From: an uncultured Collinsella sp. | Lineage (GTDB): Bacteria; Actinomycetota; Coriobacteriia; Coriobacteriales; Coriobacteriaceae | Direction of reading: 5' to 3' | NCBI GenBank assembly: GCA_900555585.1 | Contig: USLT01000058.1 | Coordinates: forward strand, 1 to 5,563 | Length of the DNA: 5,563 nt | Part shown: piece after piece, positions 1 to 5,563 of the stretch | Numbering within the stretch: the first letter of the stretch is position 1 | Layout of the letters: each line of letters begins with the position of its first letter | Notes under the pieces: generated by a model | What the model saw: only the letters and a program-made list of their open reading frames with translations | Databases searched by the model: none | What the model was told of the DNA's origin: nothing | Position numbers and translations under genes: made by a program

Positions 1-1698
1 GGCGTGGCCACCATCACGGTGATCACCAAGCCCTGGCCGTGCTCGAGCGATTGCCTCTACTGTCCCAACGACATCCGCATGCCCAAGAGCTACCTGCATG
101 GCGAGCCCGCGTGCGAGCGCGCCGAGCAGAACTGGTTCGACCCCTACCTGCAGGTGTCCGCGCGCCTGACCGCGTTGTCGCAGATGGGGCACGCCATCGA
201 CAAGGTCGAGCTCATCATCTTGGGCGGCACGTGGAGCGACTATCCGCGCGACTACCAGATATGGTTCGTCACCGAGCTCTTCCGGGCGCTGAACGACTCC
301 GCCATCGCCGACGTCGCCGCCAATCCGATGCTCGCCGGATGGGACGCGACCCGCGAGCTCTCGTCGCCGGATGCCCAAATGGCCACCGATATCGACGGGG
401 AGGGGACCGATTCCGGGCTGCCGGCCCGCGTCGCCGAGCGTCGCGCGTTCTATCGCCTCCATGGGTTTCCCCGGGACCAGGCCGCTTTCGCCGCGATAGC
501 GGCGGGCGCCCAGAGGTCGATCGACGCCGGCGAGTCCAGCTATAACGCGGCCTATCGCGCGCTCTACGGGCGCAGCGCCGCCTGGGAGGCCGCATCGCGC
601 ATGCAGCGGGCGACCCTCGACGAGCTCGAGGATCAGCAGCGCGCGAACGAGACCGCCCGCCATCGCGTCGTCGGCCTCGTCATCGAGACCCGCCCCGACG
701 CCGTTAGACCTGCGGCGCTCGAGTTGATCCGCCGTCTCGGGGCGACCAAGGTGCAGATGGGTATCCAGAGCCTGGACCAGCGGATTCTCGATGCCAACGA
801 CCGCGGTATCCGCGTCGAGAGGATCGCGCGCGCCTTCGAGCTGCTGCGCGCCTACGGCTTCAAGATCCACGCGCACGCGATGGTCAACCTGCTCGGGGCG
901 ACTCCGGAGGCCGACAAGCGCGATTACGAGCGCTTGATGGGCGAGGCGGCCTTCCGGCCGGACGAGGTCAAGCTCTATCCGTGCGCTCTCATCGAGGGCG
1001 CGCGCCTCTGCCGTCGCCACGATGCGGGCGAGTGGGTGCCGTACTCCGAGGACGAGCTGATGGACGTCCTCGCGCATGATGTGCTCGCCACGCCGGATTT
1101 CTGCCGTATCTCGCGGATGATCCGCGATTTCTCGTCCAACGACATCAAGGCGGGCAACAAGAAGCCGAACCTGCGCCAGTTGGTCGAGCAGCGGCTCCCG
1201 CGGGGCGGCTCGGTGCGCGAGATCCGCTACCGCGAGGTCGGTACCGGCTCGGTCAGCATCGATGACTTGCGCCTCGAGGTCGTGCCCTACGAGACGACCA
1301 ACACGCGCGAGCGCTTCCTCCAGTGGGTCGATCGGAGCGACCGCATCGCCGGCTTCCTGCGGCTGAGTTTGCCGAACCCCGGCTATGTCTCTGCCCACGA
1401 GCCGGAGCTGCCCATCCGGCTCGGCGAGGCCATGATCCGCGAGGTCCACGTGTACGGAGCCGTCGCGCGCCTAGGCGAGGCGGGCGACGCCGCCCAGCAC
1501 GCCGGCTTGGGAAGGCGCCTGGTCGCGCGGGCGTGCGAGATCGCCGCCGCGGAGGGCTGCGACCGCGTCAACGTCATCAGCGCGGTGGGCACGCGCGAGT
1601 ACTACCGGGGCCTTGGCTTTGCAGACCATGGCCTCTACCAGCAGCGCGACCTGAGCGGGTTCAATCGCGACGAGACGGAGCCGGTGTATGGGGCGTAA
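1..1698 (+). CDS. elp3: Elp3-type tRNA uridine-34 acetyltransferase (radical SAM/GNAT), 5' end outside window
   Basis: The product is likely the catalytic Elp3 enzyme, which uses a radical SAM centre and acetyl-CoA to build the carboxymethyl group on wobble uridine 34 of tRNAs (cm5U family); bacterial and archaeal Elp3 is thought to work without other Elongator subunits. The frame is open to base 1, and the first residues (GVATITVITKPWPC) match an internal conserved Elp3 stretch, so the GTG at 4 is probably not the start and some N-terminal residues are missing. Counting from that GTG: the CX3CX2C iron-sulfur motif is C13, C17, C20; GGT 74-76; NETARHR 215-221; IETRPD 227-232; GIQS 253-256; RPDEVKLYP 318-326; NKKPNLR 385-391. 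The GNAT domain starts near 470, with the acetyl-CoA loop QHAGLG 498-503 and the conserved tyrosine pair 533-534 in GTREYYRGLGF. A stretch of about 100 residues (99-199) is longer than in typical Elp3. It ends in TAA inside the next gene. Confidence 0.93.
   Translation, partial: GVATITVITKPWPCSSDCLYCPNDIRMPKSYLHGEPACERAEQNWFDPYLQVSARLTALSQMGHAIDKVELIILGGTWSDYPRDYQIWFVTELFRALNDSAIADVAANPMLAGWDATRELSSPDAQMATDIDGEGTDSGLPARVAERRAFYRLHGFPRDQAAFAAIAAGAQRSIDAGESSYNAAYRALYGRSAAWEAASRMQRATLDELEDQQRANETARHRVVGLVIETRPDAVRPAALELIRRLGATKVQMGIQSLDQRILDANDRGIRVERIARAFELLRAYGFKIHAHAMVNLLGATPEADKRDYERLMGEAAFRPDEVKLYPCALIEGARLCRRHDAGEWVPYSEDELMDVLAHDVLATPDFCRISRMIRDFSSNDIKAGNKKPNLRQLVEQRLPRGGSVREIRYREVGTGSVSIDDLRLEVVPYETTNTRERFLQWVDRSDRIAGFLRLSLPNPGYVSAHEPELPIRLGEAMIREVHVYGAVARLGEAGDAAQHAGLGRRLVARACEIAAAEGCDRVNVISAVGTREYYRGLGFADHGLYQQRDLSGFNRDETEPVYGA
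1677..1680 (+). promoter_or_regulatory. Ribosome binding site of the SpeE-like gene, inside elp3
   Basis: GGAG lies 7 bases before the ATG at 1688, within the last codons of elp3. It supports this start over the later in-frame ATG codons (for example codon 14) and fits translational coupling to elp3. It is a short match in GC-rich coding sequence, so support is moderate. Confidence 0.5.
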
Positions 1699-2632
1699 GG
1701 GCGAGACCGCCATCGCTGTCGGCGCCATGGCGCTCGCGGCGTCCATCGGCGCCGGTTTGGCATGGGCGCGCCGACGGCTCGATGCGCACCCCATCAGGAC
1801 CATGTCCGGCCCTGCCGTCATTTACACCGCAGCCGACAACGTGCGCGTCCTGCGCTCCGGCGGCGTATTTCAGTCCGCGACCTATCTGGACGGCCATCGC
1901 TTCGAGCCCGTGTTCGAGTACTATCGCGGCTTCGATGCGATGTTTGCCGCGGGGACGCCGCTGGCGTCGACCTTCGGCCATGGGATGACCGGGGTGCTGA
2001 TGCTCGGCGGCGGGGGGTTTGCCTATCCCAAGCATGTGCTGACCTCGCGGTCGCGTATCGCGCTCGATGTGGTCGAGATCGACCCGGCGGTCGTCGACGC
2101 CGCGCGCCGCTGGTTCTTCTTGGACGAGCTCGAGTCGCGCCTCGCCGCTCCCGAGAGCTCTCGCGGCAACCGGCTCCGCACGTTCGTGGCCGACGGGCGC
2201 TCCTTCATAGAGGATGATGGGGATCTGTTCGAGCTAAGCCTTCCTGGGACGGATTATCCAAACGGATCCGTCGAGCGCGCTCGGGGATCGGCGCGCTATG
2301 ACGCGATCATCAACGACTGCTTCAGCGGCCGGGAGCCGGTCCGATCCCTGGCGACGCTCGAGGCGGCGCAGGCGGTGCGCTGCCGTCTGGTTCCAGGCGG
2401 CGTGTATCTGGCCAACGTGGTCTCCCGCGCGAGCGGCGCCGACTTGTCGTTCCTGCGCGACGTCGCGGCAACGCTTTCGCTCGCTTTCGCGCATGTCCAT
2501 ATCATCCCCTGTGCCGATGGTGAATTCGGCGGCGAGGACAACTATCTCGTCGTCGCCACGGATTCGGACGTCGAGTTCCCCGACGCGATACCCTTCGACG
2601 ATGACTTCTTGGGAGCCGTCCTCAGGGACTGA
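1688..2632 (+). CDS. Membrane-anchored spermidine synthase-like (SAM-fold) protein
   Basis: This 314-residue protein has the Rossmann-type fold of spermidine synthases and related SAM-dependent enzymes. Residues 8-26 form one hydrophobic Ala/Gly-rich segment followed by a cluster of arginines (28-30), suggesting a signal anchor or single membrane helix; the side on which the catalytic domain lies is unclear. Fold motifs seen: LMLGGGGF 104-111 (nucleotide loop), VVEIDP 128-133 with acidic E130 ending strand 2, VADGRSF 167-173, and YDAIINDCFSG 204-214 where spermidine synthases carry DSSDP or DSTDP. The first catalytic-type Asp (D210) is kept, but the second is Ser (S213), and the GGGDG motif reads GGGGF. 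Residues about 181-203 look like an extra polar loop. True putrescine aminopropyltransferase activity is therefore doubtful; a methyltransferase-like or unknown role is as likely. The ATG is chosen because a GGAG sits 7 bases upstream and the gene overlaps the elp3 stop by 11 bases, implying one transcript. It ends 24 bp from the convergent helicase stop. Confidence 0.85.
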   Translation: MGRKGETAIAVGAMALAASIGAGLAWARRRLDAHPIRTMSGPAVIYTAADNVRVLRSGGVFQSATYLDGHRFEPVFEYYRGFDAMFAAGTPLASTFGHGMTGVLMLGGGGFAYPKHVLTSRSRIALDVVEIDPAVVDAARRWFFLDELESRLAAPESSRGNRLRTFVADGRSFIEDDGDLFELSLPGTDYPNGSVERARGSARYDAIINDCFSGREPVRSLATLEAAQAVRCRLVPGGVYLANVVSRASGADLSFLRDVAATLSLAFAHVHIIPCADGEFGGEDNYLVVATDSDVEFPDAIPFDDDFLGAVLRD

Positions 2633-2656
2633 CCCGGCCATCGCCCGCCTTCGTCG

Positions 2657-3241
2657 CTACACCTCTAGCTGGCCGGTGCGGGAATACGCCTCGCGCCATC
2701 CCAGCACGCGCTCGCGCATGCCGTCGAGGTCGAGCACGCCCTCGGCGAAGCCCTTGCGGACGAGCTCCGCGGGGAGCATCTCGTCGTACTTATCGAAGTA
2801 GGGGACTTCCCCGGGGTAGACGAGATCGATGGGATCGAAGTCCGCCTCCGCCTCCGCGGCGACGACCTCGTAGAAGGTTTCTTCGTCGGCCGTCATGCGG
2901 AGCTGCATGAAGTAGGGCCTCGACGGATCGAGCCCCTTGAGTCCGAGCTCCTTCGCGCACTTGATCTTGAGCAGGCGCTCGAGTGCCAGGAATGCGTAGC
3001 TACCGAGCCACGGGAAGAGCGCCCAGGTGTCGCCTCCCAGGTTGACAAGGGGCCTGCCGGACCTCCCGGTCACCCCCGCGCCTTCGGCGACGTGGCGCGC
3101 CTGCGCCAGCCGTGCCCGCGCGTTCCCGAGTAGGTAGGGATAAGCGGCATGCTCTTCGAGCGCCTGCTTCATGCGCTCGAGCACCCGCGTGTTGATGTCG
3201 CCTGCGCAGTCGCCGAAATACGCCGGGACGCGTCCCTTCAC
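2657..3241 (-). CDS. Lhr-like helicase, 3' ORF with the C-terminal domain (fragment)
   Basis: This is the continuation of the helicase in the -1 frame. Family-like sequence begins at GGRIAIAGHC (near 3322) and runs to the TAG at 2659-2657. Seen in it: LVYCTQVKGRVPAYFGD, the conserved GDINTRVLERM helix, a Leu/Ala-rich helical stretch (YLLGNARARLAQARH), the block GDTWALFPWLGS (about 662-673 of the restored protein), a charged segment and the closing block VPYFDKYDEMLPAELVRKGF. This matches the C-terminal domain of the same Lhr-like family, which I recall as having no known catalytic role. The coordinates use the GTG at 3241, whose last two bases are the first two of the upstream TGA (GTGA), the only arrangement allowing coupled re-initiation; this would give 194 residues. 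There is no convincing Shine-Dalgarno before it. The frame is open back to 3508, but residues before about 3322 do not look like protein. Confidence 0.6.
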   Translation of the reverse strand: MKGRVPAYFGDCAGDINTRVLERMKQALEEHAAYPYLLGNARARLAQARHVAEGAGVTGRSGRPLVNLGGDTWALFPWLGSYAFLALERLLKIKCAKELGLKGLDPSRPYFMQLRMTADEETFYEVVAAEAEADFDPIDLVYPGEVPYFDKYDEMLPAELVRKGFAEGVLDLDGMRERVLGWREAYSRTGQLEV

Positions 3242-5013
3242 CTGCGTGCAATAGACCAGGTGCCGCTTCCAGTCGACCTCCTCGACGAGCCAGCAGTGCC
3301 CCGCGATGGCGATGCGCCCGCCGGTGGCGGATTGACGATGGTGCCGAGCTCTGCGGACTCGCAGCGTACCGTGAACTCCTCGTTCTCCTGGAACACGGCG
3401 TAGAACTTGAACGAGTTGGTGACGCGCTCGCCGGCGAGCCCCACGATGAGGCCGCCGCCCTCGGTGACCTCGACCTGCTCGGTATCGATCAGGTGGTGCA
3501 GCAGGCACTTAAGGTCGTCGGCGCTCACGCGGTGGAAGTAGGAGAGCGTGAGCACGCGGCCCGCCAGCTCGGCGGGGGAGAGCTCCCCGCAGGAGGCGAG
3601 CGTCGCCATCACCTGGTGGTAGAGCAAACTGTAGGGGAGTCGGTCGAGCGCGGGCGGCTCCACCCATTTCTCCTCCCGATAGAGCTGGACGAGCGCGATT
3701 CCCTGGATGAGCTTCCATGGGATGCTCTCCGGCATCATGGTCCGGGGCTCGGGCTGCTCCTCGCGCATGACGAAGTGCATCTCGGGCGGCGTCCCGCGCC
3801 TGCCGGTGCGTCCCATGCGCTGTAGGAAGCTGGATACCGTGAAGGGCGCATCGATCTGGAAGGCGCGTTCGAGCCTGCCGATGTCGATGCCGAGCTCGAG
3901 CGTGGCCGTCGTCACCGTCGTATGGACCTGCTCCTCGTCGCGCATGAGCTCCTCGGCGGTCTGGCGGTACGATGACGAGAGGTTCCCGTGATGGATGAGG
4001 AACCGGTCGGGCTCGCGTCGCGCCTCGCAGTAGCCGCGCAGCGTGGAGCAGACGGCCTCCGCCTCCTCGCGCGAGTTGACGAAGACGAGGCACTTGGCAT
4101 CGCGGGTGCGCTCGAAGATGTAGCCGATGCCCGGGTCCGCGTCGCGCGGGGCGCTGTCGGTCGGTGCGAGCAGGGCCTCCTCCTCGGCGCGCGGGATCGA
4201 GACCTCCTCATCGTCTACCGCGGGGAGGCCCTTTCCGTCTACGCGCTCGACTTCCAGCACGTCGGCGGCGACCGTTTCGTCGCCCGTGCGGGATCGCTCG
4301 GAGGCCTGCGGTCCCGTGATGTAGAAGTGCTCCATCGACAGCCGCCAGGTCTTACGGGGCTCCTCGAATCGCGGGATCACGCATCCCCGTCCCGTGCCGC
4401 ACGAGAGCAGCTCGCCGCAGCGCTCGGGCTCGCCGATCGTCGCCGACAGGCCGATGCGCCGCGGGTTCACGCCGGCCATGCGCCCCAAGCGCTCGATCAG
4501 GCAGAGCGCCTGGCCGCCGCGGTCGCCGCGCAGCAGCGAATGGACCTCGTCGATCACGACGTATCGCAGGTCGCAGAAGAGGCGCGGGACCACGGCGTGC
4601 CTGTGCATGAGCAGCGCCTCGAGCGATTCGGGCGTGATCTGCAGGATGCCCGAAGGTTGCCTGAGCATCTTGTGCTTATGCGACGCCGCCACGTCGCCGT
4701 GCCAATGCCATACGGCGATGCCGGCCTCCTCGCAGAGGTCGTTCAAACGGTAGAACTGGTCGTTGATGAGCGCCTTGAGCGGGCCGATGTAGATCGCGCC
4801 GATGCTCGCCGGCGGGTCCTGCCAGAATTCGGTCAGGATCGGGAAGAACGCCGCCTCGGTCTTGCCGGAGGCCGTGCTCGCGGTGAGCAGGACGTTCTCG
4901 TCGCTATCGAAGATGGCGCTGGCGGCCGCGACCTGGATCGAGCGCAGGTTCTCCCAATCGTGGTCGTAGATGAAATCCTGGATGAACGGCGCGTATCGGT
5001 CGAACGTCCCCAT
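3238..5013 (-). CDS. Lhr-like helicase, 5' ORF with the ATPase core (591 aa as read)
   Basis: This ORF holds the whole two-lobed motor. Lobe 1: Q27 (Q-motif-like, in LRSIQVAAA), Walker A TASTASGKT 44-52, motif Ia PLKAL 78-82, motif Ib TPESLEALL 127-135, Walker B DEVH 155-158, motif III SAT 190-192. Lobe 2: motif IV LVFVNSR 309-315, motif V TTATLELGIDIG 368-379, motif VI QRMGRTGRR 398-406 with both arginines present. An acidic, low-complexity linker (about 233-294) separates the lobes and is longer than I expect for the family. A winged-helix-like region follows (about 455-525). After NPPP (561-564) the frame departs from the family, and the last 27 residues are Ser/Arg/Gly-rich nonsense ending in TGA at 3240-3238. 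The ATG start is supported by overlapping AGGAGG motifs upstream. If translated alone it would keep the ATPase site but lack the C-terminal domain. Confidence 0.85.
   Translation of the reverse strand: MGTFDRYAPFIQDFIYDHDWENLRSIQVAAASAIFDSDENVLLTASTASGKTEAAFFPILTEFWQDPPASIGAIYIGPLKALINDQFYRLNDLCEEAGIAVWHWHGDVAASHKHKMLRQPSGILQITPESLEALLMHRHAVVPRLFCDLRYVVIDEVHSLLRGDRGGQALCLIERLGRMAGVNPRRIGLSATIGEPERCGELLSCGTGRGCVIPRFEEPRKTWRLSMEHFYITGPQASERSRTGDETVAADVLEVERVDGKGLPAVDDEEVSIPRAEEEALLAPTDSAPRDADPGIGYIFERTRDAKCLVFVNSREEAEAVCSTLRGYCEARREPDRFLIHHGNLSSSYRQTAEELMRDEEQVHTTVTTATLELGIDIGRLERAFQIDAPFTVSSFLQRMGRTGRRGTPPEMHFVMREEQPEPRTMMPESIPWKLIQGIALVQLYREEKWVEPPALDRLPYSLLYHQVMATLASCGELSPAELAGRVLTLSYFHRVSADDLKCLLHHLIDTEQVEVTEGGGLIVGLAGERVTNSFKFYAVFQENEEFTVRCESAELGTIVNPPPAGASPSRGTAGSSRRSTGSGTWSIARR
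3311..3330 (-). other. Frameshift point in the helicase gene
   Basis: On the minus strand the coding path must change from the frame reading NPPP (ending 3322) to the frame reading GGRIAIAG (from 3322 on). A single missing base in a run of C and G restores the family sequence. The switch sits in a GC-only stretch (CCACCGGCGGGCGC), typical of indel error or slippage. No X-XXY-YYZ heptamer is present in the upstream frame. Confidence 0.8.
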
Positions 5014-5016
5014 GGC

Positions 5017-5025
5017 CCTCCTCCT
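5017..5025 (-). promoter_or_regulatory. Strong ribosome binding site of the helicase gene
   Basis: The minus strand reads AGGAGGAGG here, two overlapping AGGAGG motifs ending 6 and 3 bases before the ATG at 5013. This is a near-perfect anti-16S match and fixes the helicase start. Confidence 0.85.
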
Positions 5026-5031
5026 CAGTCA

Positions 5032-5045
5032 CGAACACCTGTTCT
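5032..5045. promoter_or_regulatory. Putative LexA/DinR operator (SOS box)
   Basis: The minus strand reads AGAACAGGTGTTCG, containing a perfect GAACA-GG-TGTTC inverted repeat (5033-5044). The Gram-positive LexA box is described as CGAAC-RNRY-GTTYC; the GAAC-N4-GTTC core is complete and the central four bases fit on the minus strand, with only the outermost bases differing. It directly abuts the -10 element, covers the expected transcription start and lies about 20 bases before the helicase ATG, an ideal repressor position. The lexA gene itself is not in this window, so the regulator is inferred. Confidence 0.72.
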
Positions 5046-5054
5046 AGTATAGCA
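5046..5054 (-). promoter_or_regulatory. Extended -10 promoter for the helicase gene
   Basis: The minus strand reads TGCTATACT, an extended -10 (TGn plus TATACT, five of six bases of TATAAT) in an otherwise very GC-rich region. It lies just past the ABC gene's stop and would start transcription near 5038-5040, giving a leader of about 26 bases. The only -35-like hexamer, TTGGGC (5067-5072), is 15 bases away, too close and weak, but extended -10 promoters do not need a good -35. Confidence 0.65.
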
Positions 5055-5057
5055 GAA

Positions 5058-5563
5058 TCAGGGGCGGCCCAACTCGATGACGCGCGGGTCCAGGATGCGG
5101 ACGTCGGCGGGGTCGTGGACCGCGACGAGCAGCTCTCGCCCGTCCAGGTGCCGGGAGATGCATTCGGTCGCCAGGTCGCGCGCCTCGGCGTCGAGGCCCG
5201 CAAACGGTTCGTCGAGAGCGAGCAGGTCGCACGGCGCAGCGAGCGCCCGGGCGAGCTCGACGCGCCTGCGCTCTCCGCCGGATAGCGTCGAGACGGGGCG
5301 ATCCATGCGATCGCCGAGTCCGAGGTCCATCAGGATCTCGCGCGCGGCGTCGCCCGCCCGCGCGCCGGCGAGCAGCGTCGCGTTCTGGACCGCTGAGAGC
5401 TCCTCCACGAGCCTTGCCTCCTGGAAGACCCAGGCGACGGGCCCCTTTGACCCGAGGCCCGCCTCGTGGCGAAGCCAGGTGGTCTTTCCCGCTCCCGAGG
5501 GGCCGCAGACGCAGGTCGCCGCGGACGGGGCCGCCGACGCGCGTCCCCGCGCGCCATCGCCCC
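5058..5563 (-). CDS. ABC transporter ATP-binding protein, 5' end outside window
   Basis: This is the ATPase subunit of an ABC transporter, driving transport at the inner face of the membrane with a permease not seen here. The frame is open to the window edge; 167 residues are visible. In visible numbering: Walker A GPSGAGKTT 20-28, Q-loop FQEARL 46-51 (Q47), signature LSGGERRR 93-100, Walker B LLALDEP 113-119, D-loop GLD 122-124, H-loop histidine 149 in VAVHD. All catalytic motifs are intact. The FQEARL context recalls nitrate/sulfonate/taurine-type importers (SsuB/TauB/NrtD group), but the substrate cannot be told. Only 20 residues lie between the Walker A lysine and the Q-loop glutamine, about half the usual number, and the sequence before Walker A is Ala/Arg/Pro-rich rather than the usual GE-containing strand. 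No ATG or GTG occurs in frame before Walker A, so the start is beyond 5563. It ends 44 bp before the helicase ATG, but the helicase has its own promoter. Confidence 0.9.
   Translation of the reverse strand, partial: GDGARGRASAAPSAATCVCGPSGAGKTTWLRHEAGLGSKGPVAWVFQEARLVEELSAVQNATLLAGARAGDAAREILMDLGLGDRMDRPVSTLSGGERRRVELARALAAPCDLLALDEPFAGLDAEARDLATECISRHLDGRELLVAVHDPADVRILDPRVIELGRP

Larger units (their letters stand above)
2657..5013 (-). pseudogene. DEAD/DEAH-box Lhr-like helicase, split by a one-base frameshift
   Basis: Taken as one gene, this encodes a superfamily 2, ATP-dependent helicase of the Lhr-like group (COG1201-type) found in clostridia and actinobacteria, probably acting on DNA or RNA-DNA substrates in repair. 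Two overlapping minus-strand frames carry consecutive parts of one protein: all helicase motifs and the winged-helix region in the first, the conserved C-terminal domain in the second. Adding one base within about 3311-3330 joins them as NPPPGGRIAIAG and gives 785 residues, the size I recall for this family. Conservation on both sides is excellent and there are no further stops, so the lesion is either very recent or an assembly or sequencing error in a GC-rich run. No slippery heptamer suggests programmed frameshifting. Upstream lie a promoter, a LexA-type operator and a strong ribosome binding site, so expression appears SOS-controlled. It is convergent with the SpeE-like gene. I am confident of the family and the frameshift, but not of whether the gene is functionally dead. 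Confidence 0.85.

Noticed and set aside
1323..1988. 221-codon open frame overlapping the end of elp3 and the start of the SpeE-like gene
   Set aside because: Its product is Arg/Pro/Ala-rich low complexity, and both overlapped genes have clear family motifs in another frame.
2634..2676. Inverted repeat CCGGCCA / TGGCCGG around the convergent stops, as a bidirectional terminator
   Set aside because: The stem is only 7 bp with a 29-base loop and no T-tract on either side; such repeats are expected by chance in this GC range.
3311..3345. Programmed -1 frameshifting as the cause of the split helicase
   Set aside because: The direction fits, but no X-XXY-YYZ slippery heptamer is present and this helicase family is not known to use recoding.
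5001..5012. CGAACG near the helicase start as a second LexA half-site
   Set aside because: There is no matching GTTC half at the right spacing, and it lies inside the helicase's first codons.
2657..5013. Helicase as part of a phage-defence system
   Set aside because: No nuclease, methyltransferase or other defence partner is in the window; neighbours are housekeeping-type genes and the SOS box fits a repair role better.
3988..5052. 354-codon open frame on the plus strand, antisense to the helicase
   Set aside because: The opposite strand carries unmistakable helicase motifs. The plus-strand protein is Arg/Ala/Asp/Leu-rich with no family resemblance, a common shadow in high-GC DNA.

Overview
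This is a high-GC window, dense in genes, with two converging gene blocks. Strong G/C bias at codon third positions, a Gram-positive-type LexA (SOS) operator, a solo bacterial Elp3 and a clostridial/actinobacterial-type Lhr-like helicase fit a high-GC Gram-positive such as a Coriobacteriia relative (Actinomycetota). That placement is inference from family resemblance, not from a marker gene.

Layout, plus strand: positions 1-1698 hold most of an Elp3-type radical SAM/GNAT tRNA-uridine-34 modification enzyme whose N-terminus lies before the window. Its last 11 bases overlap a second gene (1688-2632). That gene encodes a spermidine-synthase-fold protein with an N-terminal membrane anchor, and its aminopropyltransferase site looks eroded. 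The overlap and a ribosome binding site inside elp3 suggest a translationally coupled pair.

Layout, minus strand: a 44-bp gap (5014-5057) separates the 3' end of an ABC-transporter ATPase (5058-5563, 5' end outside the window) from a DEAD/DEAH-box, Lhr-like superfamily 2 helicase (5013 down to 2657). The helicase is split by a one-base frameshift near 3311-3330. The 5' ORF (591 codons) holds all ATPase motifs, and the 3' ORF holds the family's conserved C-terminal domain. Restoring one base gives a single protein of 785 residues. The helicase stop and the plus-strand stop at 2632 are convergent, only 24 bp apart.

The most interesting signal is in the 44-bp gap. It carries an extended -10 promoter (TGCTATACT, minus strand), a directly abutting GAAC-N4-GTTC palindrome matching the Gram-positive LexA/DinR box, and a strong Shine-Dalgarno sequence. 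The helicase therefore looks like its own SOS-inducible transcription unit, which implies a DNA-repair role. No RNA genes, CRISPR arrays, insertion sequences or long non-coding stretches were seen; every gap is under 50 bp.
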